34,894 nucleotides of DNA, taken from contig NZ_BSTL01000054.1 of assembly GCF_030269485.1 (NCBI RefSeq), positions 1 to 34,894 of the forward strand, in the 5' to 3' direction. A program made the translations under genes and the position numbers. Below, piece after piece: positions 16,314 through 23,768 of this stretch; the stretch's first letter is position 1, and each line of letters begins with the position of its first letter. This DNA is from Actinoplanes sp. NBRC 103695. Its GTDB lineage: Bacteria > Actinomycetota > Actinomycetes > Mycobacteriales > Micromonosporaceae. The notes under the pieces were generated by a model. That model worked only from the letters and a program-made list of their open reading frames with translations. It ran no database searches and was not told the DNA's origin.

Positions 16314-16515
16314 ACGACCGTGGTCGAGGTCGATACGGCGCTGGACGGCCCGTTCGGTTGTGTCCGGCACCGGGCGCGGCTGGAACGGGTGCGGCTGGAA
16401 CGGCACGCGGTGGACATCGTGATTGATCATGACCGGTCTCGCGATCCTGTCATTCAGGTCGTTGCCCGGCAGACGGAGTCAGGCTGTCCAGTGCCGCCGG
16501 GCGTCCGCGGCGCGG

Positions 16516-17211
16516 CTACACAGAGGCGCCCAGGTCAACCACTCGATCCGCCCAGCGTGTGAGCAGGGTGGCGTCGTGGGAGACCACGAGCACGCCGACG
16601 TCGCGCTGCCGCTGGTCGTCGGTGATCACGGCAGCGACGTGGGCCTGGGTGGACGCGTCGAGCATGGTGGTGGCTTCATCGCACAGCAGATAGCCCGGGC
16701 GGTGCACGAGCGCCCGGGCGAGGCAGGCGCGCTGGAGCTGTCCATCACTGACCGCGTGCGGGCGCCGGCCGAGGAGATCCGGTGTGAGACCGACACGTTC
16801 GGCCAGCTCGCCGACCCGGGCATCAATCCGGTCACGGGGATGCCTGGTGGCGCGTAGGGGTTCGGCGATCAGGTCGGTGAGGGTCAGCCGCGGGTCGCCG
16901 GCGGCGCGCGGGCTTTGGAACAGGACCCCGATCCGGGTACGTGTGCTCGCTCGTACCCGGTGCCTGACGCCGTCGATCTGCGCCCCGTCGAGCGTGATGT
17001 GCCCGGCGTCGGGAGGGTGCTGCAGCGCGAGGACCCGGACCAGGGTCGACTTGCCGCTGCCGGAGGGCCCGCGCAGCGTGTCCGGCTCCCCGGCGGTCGC
17101 GAGGACGATCGTGCTGCCGGCAGCGGTGCGCTCGGTGGTGGACGGATCGGAGCAGGCGCCCAGCAGCAATGCGGTGGCGGCAAAGGTGGCGAGCAGACGT
17201 CGAGTGGGCAT
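16516..17211 (-). CDS. Chimeric ABC gene: nickel/peptide binding-lipoprotein N-terminus fused to ATPase
   Basis: A 231-residue frame. Residues 1-46 are the start of a nickel/oligopeptide substrate-binding lipoprotein: a signal peptide MPTRRLLATFAATALLLGAC with lipobox Cys20, then GSTIVLATAGEPDTL, the usual mature beginning. From residue 47 it becomes an Opp/Nik-type ATPase entering at Walker A (GPSGSGKST, 48-56), with Q-loop FQSP (Q99), signature VSDGQ (154-158, usually VSGGE/Q), Walker B YLLCDEATTMLD (D178-E179) and switch His212. The ATPase lacks its first strand and A-loop. The simplest reading is one deletion that removed most of nikA, both permeases, the first ATPase and the start of the second, in frame. 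It is probably non-functional. Confidence 0.8.
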   Translation of the reverse strand: MPTRRLLATFAATALLLGACSDPSTTERTAAGSTIVLATAGEPDTLRGPSGSGKSTLVRVLALQHPPDAGHITLDGAQIDGVRHRVRASTRTRIGVLFQSPRAAGDPRLTLTDLIAEPLRATRHPRDRIDARVGELAERVGLTPDLLGRRPHAVSDGQLQRACLARALVHRPGYLLCDEATTMLDASTQAHVAAVITDDQRQRDVGVLVVSHDATLLTRWADRVVDLGASV

Positions 17212-17260
17212 CGAGGAGATCACCTCACGCTCGGCGGATCATTGTCGCCATGATCTCGCA

Positions 17261-17279
17261 ATTGCAAGTTCTTTGCAAT
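17261..17279. promoter_or_regulatory. Nur-type (nickel-responsive Fur family) box
   Basis: ATTGCAA (17261-17267) and TTGCAAT (17273-17279) form a perfect 7-bp inverted repeat with a 5-bp spacer. This contains TTGCAA-N5-TTGCAA, the Nur box form known from Streptomyces coelicolor, where Nur represses nik transport genes and sodF when nickel is plentiful. It lies 50 bp upstream of the chimeric nickel-type ABC gene and 13 bp upstream of the divergent GNAT gene, so it could control both. Binding is inferred; the match is exact. Confidence 0.75.
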
Positions 17280-17292
17280 AAGGTCTGGGGTC

Positions 17293-17811
17293 ATGCGTAC
17301 GGTGCGAGGGCGTGAGGTGCTCACCGACGTCGATCACCTCGCCGGCGTCTACGCCGAGGCTTTCGGCACCGAGCCGTGGAACGAGGGCCCGGACGACGTG
17401 GCGGCCTTCCGGCGCAGGCTCGCCGACGACATGGCCGAGCCGGACTTCCGGGCGGTGATCGCGGACGACGGCTTCGCCACGGCTTGGCGCACCACGCTGC
17501 CGCTGCCGACGACTCGCGCCTACCCGCGAGTTGTCGACCACCTCGGCCCCGACCGGGTCAATGACCTGCTGGCCGGTGCGCTGGTGGTCGACGAACTGGC
17601 GGTGCGGCCCTCCGCGCAGGGCACCGGCCTCGGCGTACGGCTGCTCACCGCACTGATCGGCGAGGACCACGCCTGGCTCCTGACCTCGGCGCGGGCACCC
17701 GGCGCGGTCGCGTTCTACCGCCGCGCCGGCTGGCAGCAGGTGCCACCACGGCCCGGCGTCGACAGCACGCTCGTGCTGTTCGTCTCGCCAGGCCGCAACC
17801 ACAGCAGATGA
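17293..17811 (+). CDS. GNAT-family N-acetyltransferase
   Basis: A 172-residue acetyl-CoA-dependent acyltransferase. The CoA pyrophosphate-binding motif is ELAVRPSAQGTGLGVRLLTA (Q/R-x-x-G-x-G/A at about 110-120), and AFYRRAGWQQVPPRP is the terminal GNAT strand-helix element with its Tyr. Its start is 13 bp from the Nur-type box, so it may have been brought under that promoter by the neighbouring deletion or may be a natural target. Acceptor substrate unknown. It is followed 10 bp later by the SOD remnant and then by a second GNAT gene. Confidence 0.85.
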   Translation: MRTVRGREVLTDVDHLAGVYAEAFGTEPWNEGPDDVAAFRRRLADDMAEPDFRAVIADDGFATAWRTTLPLPTTRAYPRVVDHLGPDRVNDLLAGALVVDELAVRPSAQGTGLGVRLLTALIGEDHAWLLTSARAPGAVAFYRRAGWQQVPPRPGVDSTLVLFVSPGRNHSR

Positions 17812-17821
17812 AGGGTTGACG

Positions 17822-17959
17822 ATGACCGTCTACACGCTTCCGGACATGCCCTACGTGTCCGGGCACGTGCTGCACTCGATCTTCTGGAACAACCTGCGCC
17901 CGGGCTTCGACGCCGCCCAGCGCGCTCTCCTCGCCGGCGACATCCCGGGGCAGGCATGA
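17822..17959 (+). pseudogene. Fe/Mn superoxide dismutase remnant (45-residue frame)
   Basis: ATG at 17822 with a GGG-rich upstream site opens MTVYTLPDMPY, the standard N-terminus of Fe/Mn SOD (Y-x-L-P-x-L-P-Y). It jumps to SGHVLHSIFWNNLRP, the conserved GGH.NH..FW.NL.P stretch that normally lies about 50 residues further on and carries a metal-ligand His, then ends FDAAQRALLAGDIPGQA. About three quarters of the about 200-residue enzyme is missing, yet the frame stays open and its stop overlaps the next ATG by 4 bp. Catalysis is impossible with most metal ligands gone. sodF is a known Nur target in Streptomyces, and a Nur-type box lies 540 bp upstream. Confidence 0.75.
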
Positions 17960-19236
17960 CGGGTTACCTCATCCGGCCCGGCCGCATCGCCGACGCCGCT
18001 GATCTCGCCCGGCTGCAGGCGGAGGTCCAGCTCCAGACGCTGACCGGCGGGCAGCCCCATCCCGGGATCGCCGCCTGGACCGAGGACCTGCTGGACGGCC
18101 ACCCCACGGTCACGCCCGACAACTTCCTGGTCGCCGAGCACGAGGCCACCGGGCGTCCGGTCGCCAGCCTGGCCGCGCTGCGGCAGGAGTGGAGCCTGGC
18201 CGGCGTACGGCTGCCGATCGTCCAGATCGAACTGGTCGGCACCGCACCCGAACACCGCGGGAACCGGCTCACCGAACGACTCTTCGCCGCCCTGCACCAG
18301 ACGTGCGACACCAGCGGCGTGCCCCTGCAGATGATCGAGGGCATCCCGTACTTCTACCGGCGCCTCGGCTACGACTACGCGCTGGTCGCCGACGGCGCCG
18401 CGACGCTTCCCATGCCGGTGCCCGCCGGCCCGGCCGGCGAGCTGATGATGCGTCCTGCCACCGCGGCCGACGCGGACACCCTCGCCGCCGTCGACCGGCG
18501 GCTCGCCGACGGCGACACGCTCTTCTGCCCGCGAGACGCGACGGTCTGGCGGTACGAGATCACCGGCCGCCGCCCCGCCGACATCGCCCGCCGCGAGGTC
18601 GCCGTCCTGCTTCGCGGCTCAGTCGTGCGGGGATATCTGGTGCACGGCGGCAGGCCTTCAGCCACCGGCGAGCTGATCGTCGTCGCGGCCGCCTGCGATG
18701 TGCACGCGGACTGGCCCCACGCTGCGAACTCCATGTACGCCTATCTCGGCGAACTCTGCCGGCATCACGAGGCCTCAGCGATGCGGCCCTTGCTCGGCCC
18801 GGACCACCCGCTCGTCAGGTTCGGCCCGCCCGGCGTGCCGCGCCGGCCTCGCAGCTGGTACCTGCGGACCGGCGACCCGGCCGGACTGCTCGCCCGGCTG
18901 CGGCCGCTGCTGCACGCCCGATGGCAAGCAGCCGGCATGCGCTGGCCCGCGCCCACCATAACCATCGACAGCTACGGCCGCGCCGCCCGCCTCGAGTTCA
19001 CCGACGGTGAGCTGACCTCGGTGACCGCCACGCGCGGAGCCGTCAATCCCTCCATGGACCCCGCGACCCATGCCGCCATCCCACCAGGCGCGCTGCTCCA
19101 GCTGGCCCTCGGTCATCGCACCGTGTCCGAGGTGCTCGACATCTGGCCCGACTGCGTTCTCCGCGACCGCCTGACCGAACAGTTCCTGACCGCCGCGTTC
19201 CCGAGGATGCCGGTCCGGGTCTGGCCACGAACCTGA
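17956..19236 (+). CDS. Eis-type GNAT acetyltransferase with C-terminal SCP2-like domain
   Basis: A 426-residue three-part protein of the Eis/GNAT group. The N-terminal GNAT (residues about 5-150) has VQIELVGTAPEHRGNRLTER with the R-G-N-R-L CoA loop and IEGIPYFYRRLGYDYAL. A second degenerate GNAT (160-280) begins LMMRPATAADADTLAAVDRR. The C-terminal part (about 320-425), with RLEFTDGELTSVTATRG and LLQLALGHRTVSEVL, resembles the sterol-carrier-like domain of Eis. Eis proteins acetylate aminoglycosides and other amines in Mycobacterium. It overlaps the SOD frame by 4 bp, so translation may be coupled to that relic. Confidence in the family is high, in the substrate low. Confidence 0.8.
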   Translation: MTGYLIRPGRIADAADLARLQAEVQLQTLTGGQPHPGIAAWTEDLLDGHPTVTPDNFLVAEHEATGRPVASLAALRQEWSLAGVRLPIVQIELVGTAPEHRGNRLTERLFAALHQTCDTSGVPLQMIEGIPYFYRRLGYDYALVADGAATLPMPVPAGPAGELMMRPATAADADTLAAVDRRLADGDTLFCPRDATVWRYEITGRRPADIARREVAVLLRGSVVRGYLVHGGRPSATGELIVVAAACDVHADWPHAANSMYAYLGELCRHHEASAMRPLLGPDHPLVRFGPPGVPRRPRSWYLRTGDPAGLLARLRPLLHARWQAAGMRWPAPTITIDSYGRAARLEFTDGELTSVTATRGAVNPSMDPATHAAIPPGALLQLALGHRTVSEVLDIWPDCVLRDRLTEQFLTAAFPRMPVRVWPRT

Positions 19237-19327
19237 CCCCGCCCACCCCGCGGCGCGCGGAGGCCTGCACCATCGCCTAACGGCAGAGCGAAGACCGAGG
19301 TCATCGGGTACGACGTCCGTGCCGGTC

Positions 19328-20275
19328 TCAGCCGTATCGCTCGACGAGCGCGTTACCGATCGAGGCCAGGTGGTCCCGCACACCCGGAGGGCCGGTCACC
19401 TCGATCCATTCGATCAGCCCGGCAAGCTCGCCGGCGAGGATGTATTCGTCGTTGCCGCGGATCACGACCTCGATACGGCCGTCGGTCGTGGAACCTCCCA
19501 CCTCGAGCCGACCGCCGAACCCCATCCGGAGCACGCCTATCCCGTGGGGCGCGCACACCGCCCGGGCTTCGAGGGGTGTTCGCTTGCGGTCGACCTCGTC
19601 GGCGATCGCGCGCCAGCTCTCGCCAAGGTCGAAGTCATCGGGCCGGTGCACGGGATCGCCGGTCGGGTCGACGGACGACACGCGGTCGATCCGGAAGGTT
19701 CGCCGACCGGCCTCGGTGGTGGCGACGAGGTACCACGACGGGCCTTTGGCGACGATGCCGAGCGGGTGGACGGTTCGCTCGGTTTCGGTGTGTTCGCGGT
19801 CGACGTAGCCGAGCCGGACCTGGACGCCGCGGATCACGGCGTCCTGGAGCTCGTCGAGGAAGCGGGGCGGTCGGGGCTCGACCCGGGTCGAGCCCCATCG
19901 TTGCGGGTCTATGACGAGCGACGATGCTGCCGCCTCGGCCTGCGCCCGGAACGGTTCCGGCAACGCGTGGACGAGCTTGCGCAGTGCTGCTTTCACGGCC
20001 GGCGTCACCGACGAGGCAGGGCCGGCGACCAGGAACAGGGCGCGGGCCTCGCCCGCGGTCAGCCCGGACAGGTCGGTGCGCGCGCCGCCCACGAGGCGCC
20101 AGCCGCCGCCACGGCCCTGCACGGAGTACACCGGCACGCCGGCCATGCCTAGGGCGTCGAGGTCGCGGCGGGCGGTGCGCTCGGAGATCTCCAACTCCTG
20201 GGCGACCTCCGCTGCTGTCACCTGCTCGCGATGTTGCAGCAGAAGGAGGATGGCCATCAACCGGTCGGCTCGCAC
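19328..20275 (-). CDS. YafY/PafC-type HTH-WYL transcriptional regulator
   Basis: About 315 residues. The N-terminal DeoR-like helix-turn-helix is VTAAEVAQELEISERTARRD then LDALGMAGVPVYSVQGRGGG; the middle WYL domain contains VHPLGIVAKGPSWYLVATTE then AGRRTFRIDRV; a WCX-like C-terminal domain follows. WYL regulators respond to small ligands or nucleic acid and often control a divergent gene. GTG at 20275 or the TTG six bases upstream (with GGAAG at 5 bp) could be the start. It is divergent from the epoxide hydrolase, with a perfect palindrome between them. Confidence 0.87.
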   Translation of the reverse strand: MRADRLMAILLLLQHREQVTAAEVAQELEISERTARRDLDALGMAGVPVYSVQGRGGGWRLVGGARTDLSGLTAGEARALFLVAGPASSVTPAVKAALRKLVHALPEPFRAQAEAAASSLVIDPQRWGSTRVEPRPPRFLDELQDAVIRGVQVRLGYVDREHTETERTVHPLGIVAKGPSWYLVATTEAGRRTFRIDRVSSVDPTGDPVHRPDDFDLGESWRAIADEVDRKRTPLEARAVCAPHGIGVLRMGFGGRLEVGGSTTDGRIEVVIRGNDEYILAGELAGLIEWIEVTGPPGVRDHLASIGNALVERYG

Positions 20276-20296
20276 TCCCAAAACACTTCCAGCAAA

Positions 20297-20317
20297 ACCG
20301 GTCAGGAGGTGACCGGT
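20297..20317. promoter_or_regulatory. Perfect palindrome between the WYL regulator and the epoxide hydrolase
   Basis: ACCGGTCA (20297-20304) and TGACCGGT (20310-20317) are exact inverted repeats with spacer GGAGG. They lie centrally in the about 60-bp divergent intergenic gap, the expected place for the operator of the adjacent regulator. Confidence 0.65.
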
Positions 20318-20338
20318 ATTGGTCGACAAGATGCCGGC

Positions 20339-21277
20339 ATGACAATCGATTTTCCCGAGCCCACCCGCATTCCGGTCAACGGTGTGGAACTCGAAGTCTT
20401 CGAAGCAGGCCGGCAGAACGCGGGGAACCCCATCGTGCTCTGTCACGGCTGGCCGGAGCACGCCTTCTCCTGGCGGCATCAGGTGCCCGCCCTCGCGGCA
20501 GCGGGATACCACGTCATCGTCCCGAACCAGCGGGGTTACGGCAACTCGTCGCGCCCGGCCGAAGTCACCGGCTACGACATCGCACACCTGTCGGGTGACC
20601 TCGTCGCACTGCTCGATCACTACGGATACGACGGTGCCACCTTCGTCGGTCATGATTGGGGTGCAGCCGTCGTCTGGGGCCTGACCCTGTTGCACCCGGA
20701 CCGGGTCAACAAGGTGATCAACCTGAGCCTGCCGTACCTCGAACGCGGAGAAGTGCCCTGGATCGAGGGCATGGAAGCCGTGCTCGGCAGCGACTTCTAC
20801 TTCGTCCACTTCAACCGGCAGCCGAGCGTCGCGGACGCCGTGTTCGAGGAGAACACGTTCCAGTTCCTTCGGAACCTGTACCGCAAGAACGTGCCCCCCG
20901 CAGAGCCTCAGCCGGGCAATGCGTTGATCAACCTCGCCCGAGCGGAAACCCCACTCGGCGAGCCCGTCATGAGCGACAGCGAACTGGCCGTCTTCGTCTC
21001 CGCCTTCGCATCAACAGGGTTCACGGGCGGAATCAACTGGTACCGAAACCTGGACCGCAACTGGCGGTTGCTGGCGGACGTGGACCCGATCATCCGACAG
21101 CCGACCCTCATGATCTATGGCAACCACGACACGGTGGCGAGGTCTGAAAGACTGACGGAATTCGTGCCGAATGTGGAAGTGGTCAGTCTGGACTGCGGTC
21201 ATTGGATCCAGCAGGAGAAGCCTGAGGAAACGACCGAGGCGATTCTGACGTGGCTGGACCAGCGGGATGCCACCTAG
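20339..21277 (+). CDS. Epoxide hydrolase (alpha/beta hydrolase fold)
   Basis: A 312-residue soluble epoxide hydrolase-like enzyme. The oxyanion motif H-G-x-P is in IVLCHGWPEHAFSWRHQVPA; the nucleophile is Asp in FVGHDWGAAVVWG (where lipases have Ser), diagnostic of epoxide hydrolases and haloalkane dehalogenases; a cap-domain Tyr occurs in GGINWYRNLDRNW; the charge-relay His is in DCGHWIQQEKPEET. HGWPE and the cap Tyr favour epoxide hydrolase over dehalogenase. ATG at 20339 is preferred; an in-frame GTG at 20309 lies inside the palindrome. Divergent from the WYL regulator, its probable controller. Confidence 0.88.
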   Translation: MTIDFPEPTRIPVNGVELEVFEAGRQNAGNPIVLCHGWPEHAFSWRHQVPALAAAGYHVIVPNQRGYGNSSRPAEVTGYDIAHLSGDLVALLDHYGYDGATFVGHDWGAAVVWGLTLLHPDRVNKVINLSLPYLERGEVPWIEGMEAVLGSDFYFVHFNRQPSVADAVFEENTFQFLRNLYRKNVPPAEPQPGNALINLARAETPLGEPVMSDSELAVFVSAFASTGFTGGINWYRNLDRNWRLLADVDPIIRQPTLMIYGNHDTVARSERLTEFVPNVEVVSLDCGHWIQQEKPEETTEAILTWLDQRDAT

Positions 21278-21381
21278 CATTCCTGCAGGAGATCCGCTTC
21301 GCGGTCCGCTGACGCCCGGTTCTGCCCGGCTATCTATTGCCGCTACGTAGCTTGGCCGATATCGGCGGCCGGGTCGAGACC

Positions 21382-21413
21382 TTACTTCAAATGCGGCGCC
21401 GCATTTGAAGTAA
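21382..21413. repeat. 32-bp perfect palindrome without loop
   Basis: TTACTTCAAATGCGGC at 21382-21397 is followed directly by its exact reverse complement at 21398-21413. The sequence is more AT-rich than its surroundings. It abuts the WD40 remnant on the right. It could be a cruciform-forming site, a recombination or fold-back repair scar, a bidirectional terminator hairpin, or a large operator; the sequence alone cannot decide. Confidence 0.9.
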
Positions 21414-21545
21414 CCACTCCGGCGTGGCCGATCAGAACAGGGCCGGTCTGGGCGCCGGTGTCGGGGTCCCACACCCGCACCGTGCCGGATTGATCGATCG
21501 AAGTGGCGCCAGCACCTCGAGCTGCCACTTGAGCAGGGCGGACGG
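21414..21545 (-). pseudogene. WD40-repeat protein fragment
   Basis: The minus strand reads TSIDQSGTVRVWDPDTGAQT then GPVLIGHAGVV. G-T-V-R-V-W-D followed by G-x-x-x-G-x-x-L-x-G-H is a canonical WD40 blade as found in large actinobacterial WD40 or NB-ARC-WD40 proteins. The frame enters the 32-bp palindrome and stops there. Only one blade remains, so this is the tail of a lost gene. Confidence 0.7.
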
Positions 21546-21595
21546 TCATGAATGTCGTTGTTACACTCCCGACCACCAAACCGGGGGGAGTTGCG

Positions 21596-22039
21596 GTGTC
21601 GGACATGTCGGATGGCGATGCGTTTCTGGATCCGGACGCCTCCCGCGAGTACCTGCGCTCCTGGAAGGACCGCGTCGATCAGCAGGCGGCGAACACCCAG
21701 GCCATGAGTGACCGGATCGGGCAGTTGCGGGTGAGCGCCGAGGACGGCAACCGGCTGGCCGAGGTGACGATCGACGCCTCCGGCCTGCTGGTGGAGCTGA
21801 AGCTCACCGACCGCATCCACCAGTTCGCCCCGGAGGTCGTGTCGCGGGCGGTGATGGCCGCGCTGCGCGATGCGCGGGTGAAAGCCGCTGCCCAGTCCCG
21901 GGAGATCGCGGTGGAGACGATGGGGCCCGACTCGCTGTCGGCGCGGACCATCGCCGACCGGATGCAGCAACTGCTCGAGCCGCCCGAGCCGGAGCCCGGC
22001 CCGCCGGGAGAAACCACGCCGGGCATCGGAAGGCACTGA
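21596..22039 (+). CDS. YbaB/EbfC-family DNA-binding-like protein of the T7SS-type locus
   Basis: A 147-residue protein. The central part (TQAMSDRIGQLRVSAEDGNR then LAEVTIDASGLLVELKLTD) followed by helix PEVVSRAVMAALRDARVKAA fits the YbaB/EbfC fold found next to WXG/ESX-type genes in actinobacteria. Chosen start GTG at 21596 has a strong GGGGGGAG 5 bp upstream; ATG at 21548 lacks one. It is the first gene of a co-directional block running to 25178, 4 bp before the next gene. In such loci this protein is usual, but its job is not established. Confidence 0.75.
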   Translation: MSDMSDGDAFLDPDASREYLRSWKDRVDQQAANTQAMSDRIGQLRVSAEDGNRLAEVTIDASGLLVELKLTDRIHQFAPEVVSRAVMAALRDARVKAAAQSREIAVETMGPDSLSARTIADRMQQLLEPPEPEPGPPGETTPGIGRH

Positions 22040-22043
22040 TCCG

Positions 22044-22352
22044 ATGGCCGAGTCCTTCAACGTCGACGCGGCACAGCTGCGCCGGCACGCGGCACACGTG
22101 CAGGCAGTACGCGACCAGCTCGGCGCGATCAAGAGCGCCAGCGCAGCGATCGGGCAGAACGACGCCGCGTACGGGCTGCTCTGCGGCTGGATCGCCGGGA
22201 TTCTCGAGGCCCGTCACCGGCGGCAGGACACGCTGTACAGCTACGTCGAGGAGAACCTGACACTAGCGGCGGAGGCACCGACCGCCAACGACTACGAGGC
22301 CACCGACACCGACGCCTCCGAGCGGATCCGCCGCTCGGGCGGGGCGAGGTAG
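22044..22352 (+). CDS. EspC-like / type VII secretion target protein
   Basis: A 102-residue helical protein. The opening FNVDAAQLRRHAAHVQAVRD then QLGAIKSASAAI and the mid motif YGLLCGWIAGILEARHRRQD fit the EspC-like (excreted virulence factor) family of ESX-associated WXG-like proteins: L..HA..V......A......AYG..C...........A. These proteins are predicted helical hairpins that accompany or are themselves secreted by type VII systems. It is 4 bp after the YbaB-like gene and 5 bp before the next gene. No secretion machinery gene is in the window. Confidence 0.72.
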   Translation: MAESFNVDAAQLRRHAAHVQAVRDQLGAIKSASAAIGQNDAAYGLLCGWIAGILEARHRRQDTLYSYVEENLTLAAEAPTANDYEATDTDASERIRRSGGAR

Positions 22353-22357
22353 CGACC

Positions 22358-23059
22358 GTGCCTGATCATTCGCTGGTCGCGGCCGCGACCTCGTCGCGTA
22401 CTGGCACGACGGGCATGTCGCTGGTCGACGGGTTCCAAGGCCTGCAGCAGTCGGTCAACGGCGGCTCCTGGGTCGACGGCGCTTTGGCCGGCGGCGCCTT
22501 CGCCCTGGAAGCCGCCGCCACCGTGCTCGACCCGTTCAGCGCGCTGCTGTCCAACGGGCTCGGCTGGGCGATGGAACACTTCGAACCACTGCGCCAGGTC
22601 TTGGACAAGCTCGCCGGGATCCCCGACATGGTCATCGCGCACGCCGAGACCTGGAACAACATGGCCGGCGCCTTGCAGACCATGGCCGAGGACCTGCAGG
22701 CCGACCTCGCCGCCGACCTGCCCGACTGGTCCGGCTCCGCCGCCGACGCCTACCACAGCCTGATGGCCAACAACGTCGACGGGCTCGGCGGGCTGAGCGT
22801 GCTCGCCGCGACCATGTCCTCGGCCACCCGGGGCGCCGGGAACCTGGTGTCGTTCACCCGCGACATCGTCCGCGACCTGATCTGCGACCTGGTCGCCCGG
22901 GTGATCGTCTGGGCCGCCGAAGCCATCTTCGTCGTCACCATCCCGGTGGTGGCAGCGCAGATCGCCTCCGCGGTCGTGAAGTGGGCCGGGCGGATCCTCG
23001 GCTACACCACCGCCCTGATCACCAGCCTCACCAACCTGAAAGCGCTGATGGGGAGCTGA
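22358..23059 (+). CDS. WXG100-type domain protein with hydrophobic C-terminus
   Basis: A 233-residue protein from GTG. Helices around residues 75-170 contain LPDWSGSAADAYHSLM with W124-S125-G126, the W-x-G turn of the WXG100/PPE-like hairpin. The region before it (EHFEPLRQVLDKLAGIPDMV) supplies the first helix. Residues about 180-225 (VIVWAAEAIFVVTIPVVAAQ onward) are hydrophobic and could be membrane-inserting. In one-piece polymorphic toxins this module would continue into a toxin domain; here it stops, and the nuclease-like domain is encoded by the next gene 8 bp later. Probable secretion or delivery module. Confidence 0.75.
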   Translation: MPDHSLVAAATSSRTGTTGMSLVDGFQGLQQSVNGGSWVDGALAGGAFALEAAATVLDPFSALLSNGLGWAMEHFEPLRQVLDKLAGIPDMVIAHAETWNNMAGALQTMAEDLQADLAADLPDWSGSAADAYHSLMANNVDGLGGLSVLAATMSSATRGAGNLVSFTRDIVRDLICDLVARVIVWAAEAIFVVTIPVVAAQIASAVVKWAGRILGYTTALITSLTNLKALMGS

Positions 23060-23067
23060 GCAGGGGA

Positions 23068-23751
23068 ATGCCGAGAAGCCGCGGACGATCCGGCGGAGCC
23101 GACGACGGGGGCAGCGCACCCCGGCGCAGACCCGGCGGCAGCCACGCCGGCGACGTCGACGGCGGGCACACCGCCGTGCAGGCGGCCTTCACCGCCGGGC
23201 GGGTGAACACCAACGCCGGCGCCCGCACCGCCGACCCGGTGGCCAGCACCGTCACCGGCCAGCCCCTGCCCGCGGGTTACCGGTACGCACCCAACGGCCG
23301 CCTGCAAGGTCCGGACGGGCGGTGGGCGACCGACCCGACCGCGCCACCGAACTCCCACAACCGCGACACCGAATACCCGTCCGGCTACCGCCAGCCCACC
23401 CACGACTCCATGACCACCCGCTACACCGAGGAAGGACAGGTAGCCGGCGGGCCGCCTCGCGACCCCGCCACCGGCGAACGCATTCCCCGCGATCAGCTCA
23501 CCTGGTACGACAGCCGGGGACGCCCGGTCCCGGCCGACCAATTGACTTATGAACACCACCGGCCCGTCGTCCAGCATTGGAACGACGAGGGACGTTTCAC
23601 CTCACGAAGCGAAAGAAATGACTGGTACAATGACCCGTCGAACCTTTCGCCGATGTCACGCCCGGACAATTCCCGAGGCGGCTCGCTCATGCAGGATCGA
23701 TACATTCAGGATACCGGGCCGGGATACAGCAATGACTCCAGCAATGATTAA
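23068..23751 (+). CDS. HNH-like nuclease toxin candidate
   Basis: A 227-residue hydrophilic protein. The first 60 residues are Gly/Arg/Asp-rich and disordered-looking; YRYAPNGRLQGPDGRWATDP follows; the C-terminal 65 residues contain LTYEHHRPVVQHWNDEGRF, WYNDPSNLSPMSRPDNSRGG. Glu162-His163-His164, Asn192 and Asn201 are laid out like HNH/endonuclease VII-type treble-clef toxins (..DH..P...W.....NL.P...N..KG). The family call is pattern-based. ATG at 23068 has AGGGG just upstream. Position after a WXG module and before two unknown small genes supports toxin-immunity organisation. Confidence 0.65.
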   Translation: MPRSRGRSGGADDGGSAPRRRPGGSHAGDVDGGHTAVQAAFTAGRVNTNAGARTADPVASTVTGQPLPAGYRYAPNGRLQGPDGRWATDPTAPPNSHNRDTEYPSGYRQPTHDSMTTRYTEEGQVAGGPPRDPATGERIPRDQLTWYDSRGRPVPADQLTYEHHRPVVQHWNDEGRFTSRSERNDWYNDPSNLSPMSRPDNSRGGSLMQDRYIQDTGPGYSNDSSND

Positions 23752-23768
23752 AGCGGAATGGGATTGTC

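Noticed and set aside
16516..17211. Reading the chimeric ABC gene as a normal lipoprotein or a normal ATPase
   Set aside because: The signal peptide and the Walker A motif are only about 30 residues apart and belong to proteins acting on opposite sides of the membrane.
22292..23119. 275-codon minus-strand frame opposite the WXG gene
   Set aside because: Gly/Val/Asp/His-rich mirror of a real gene with no ribosome site or motif.
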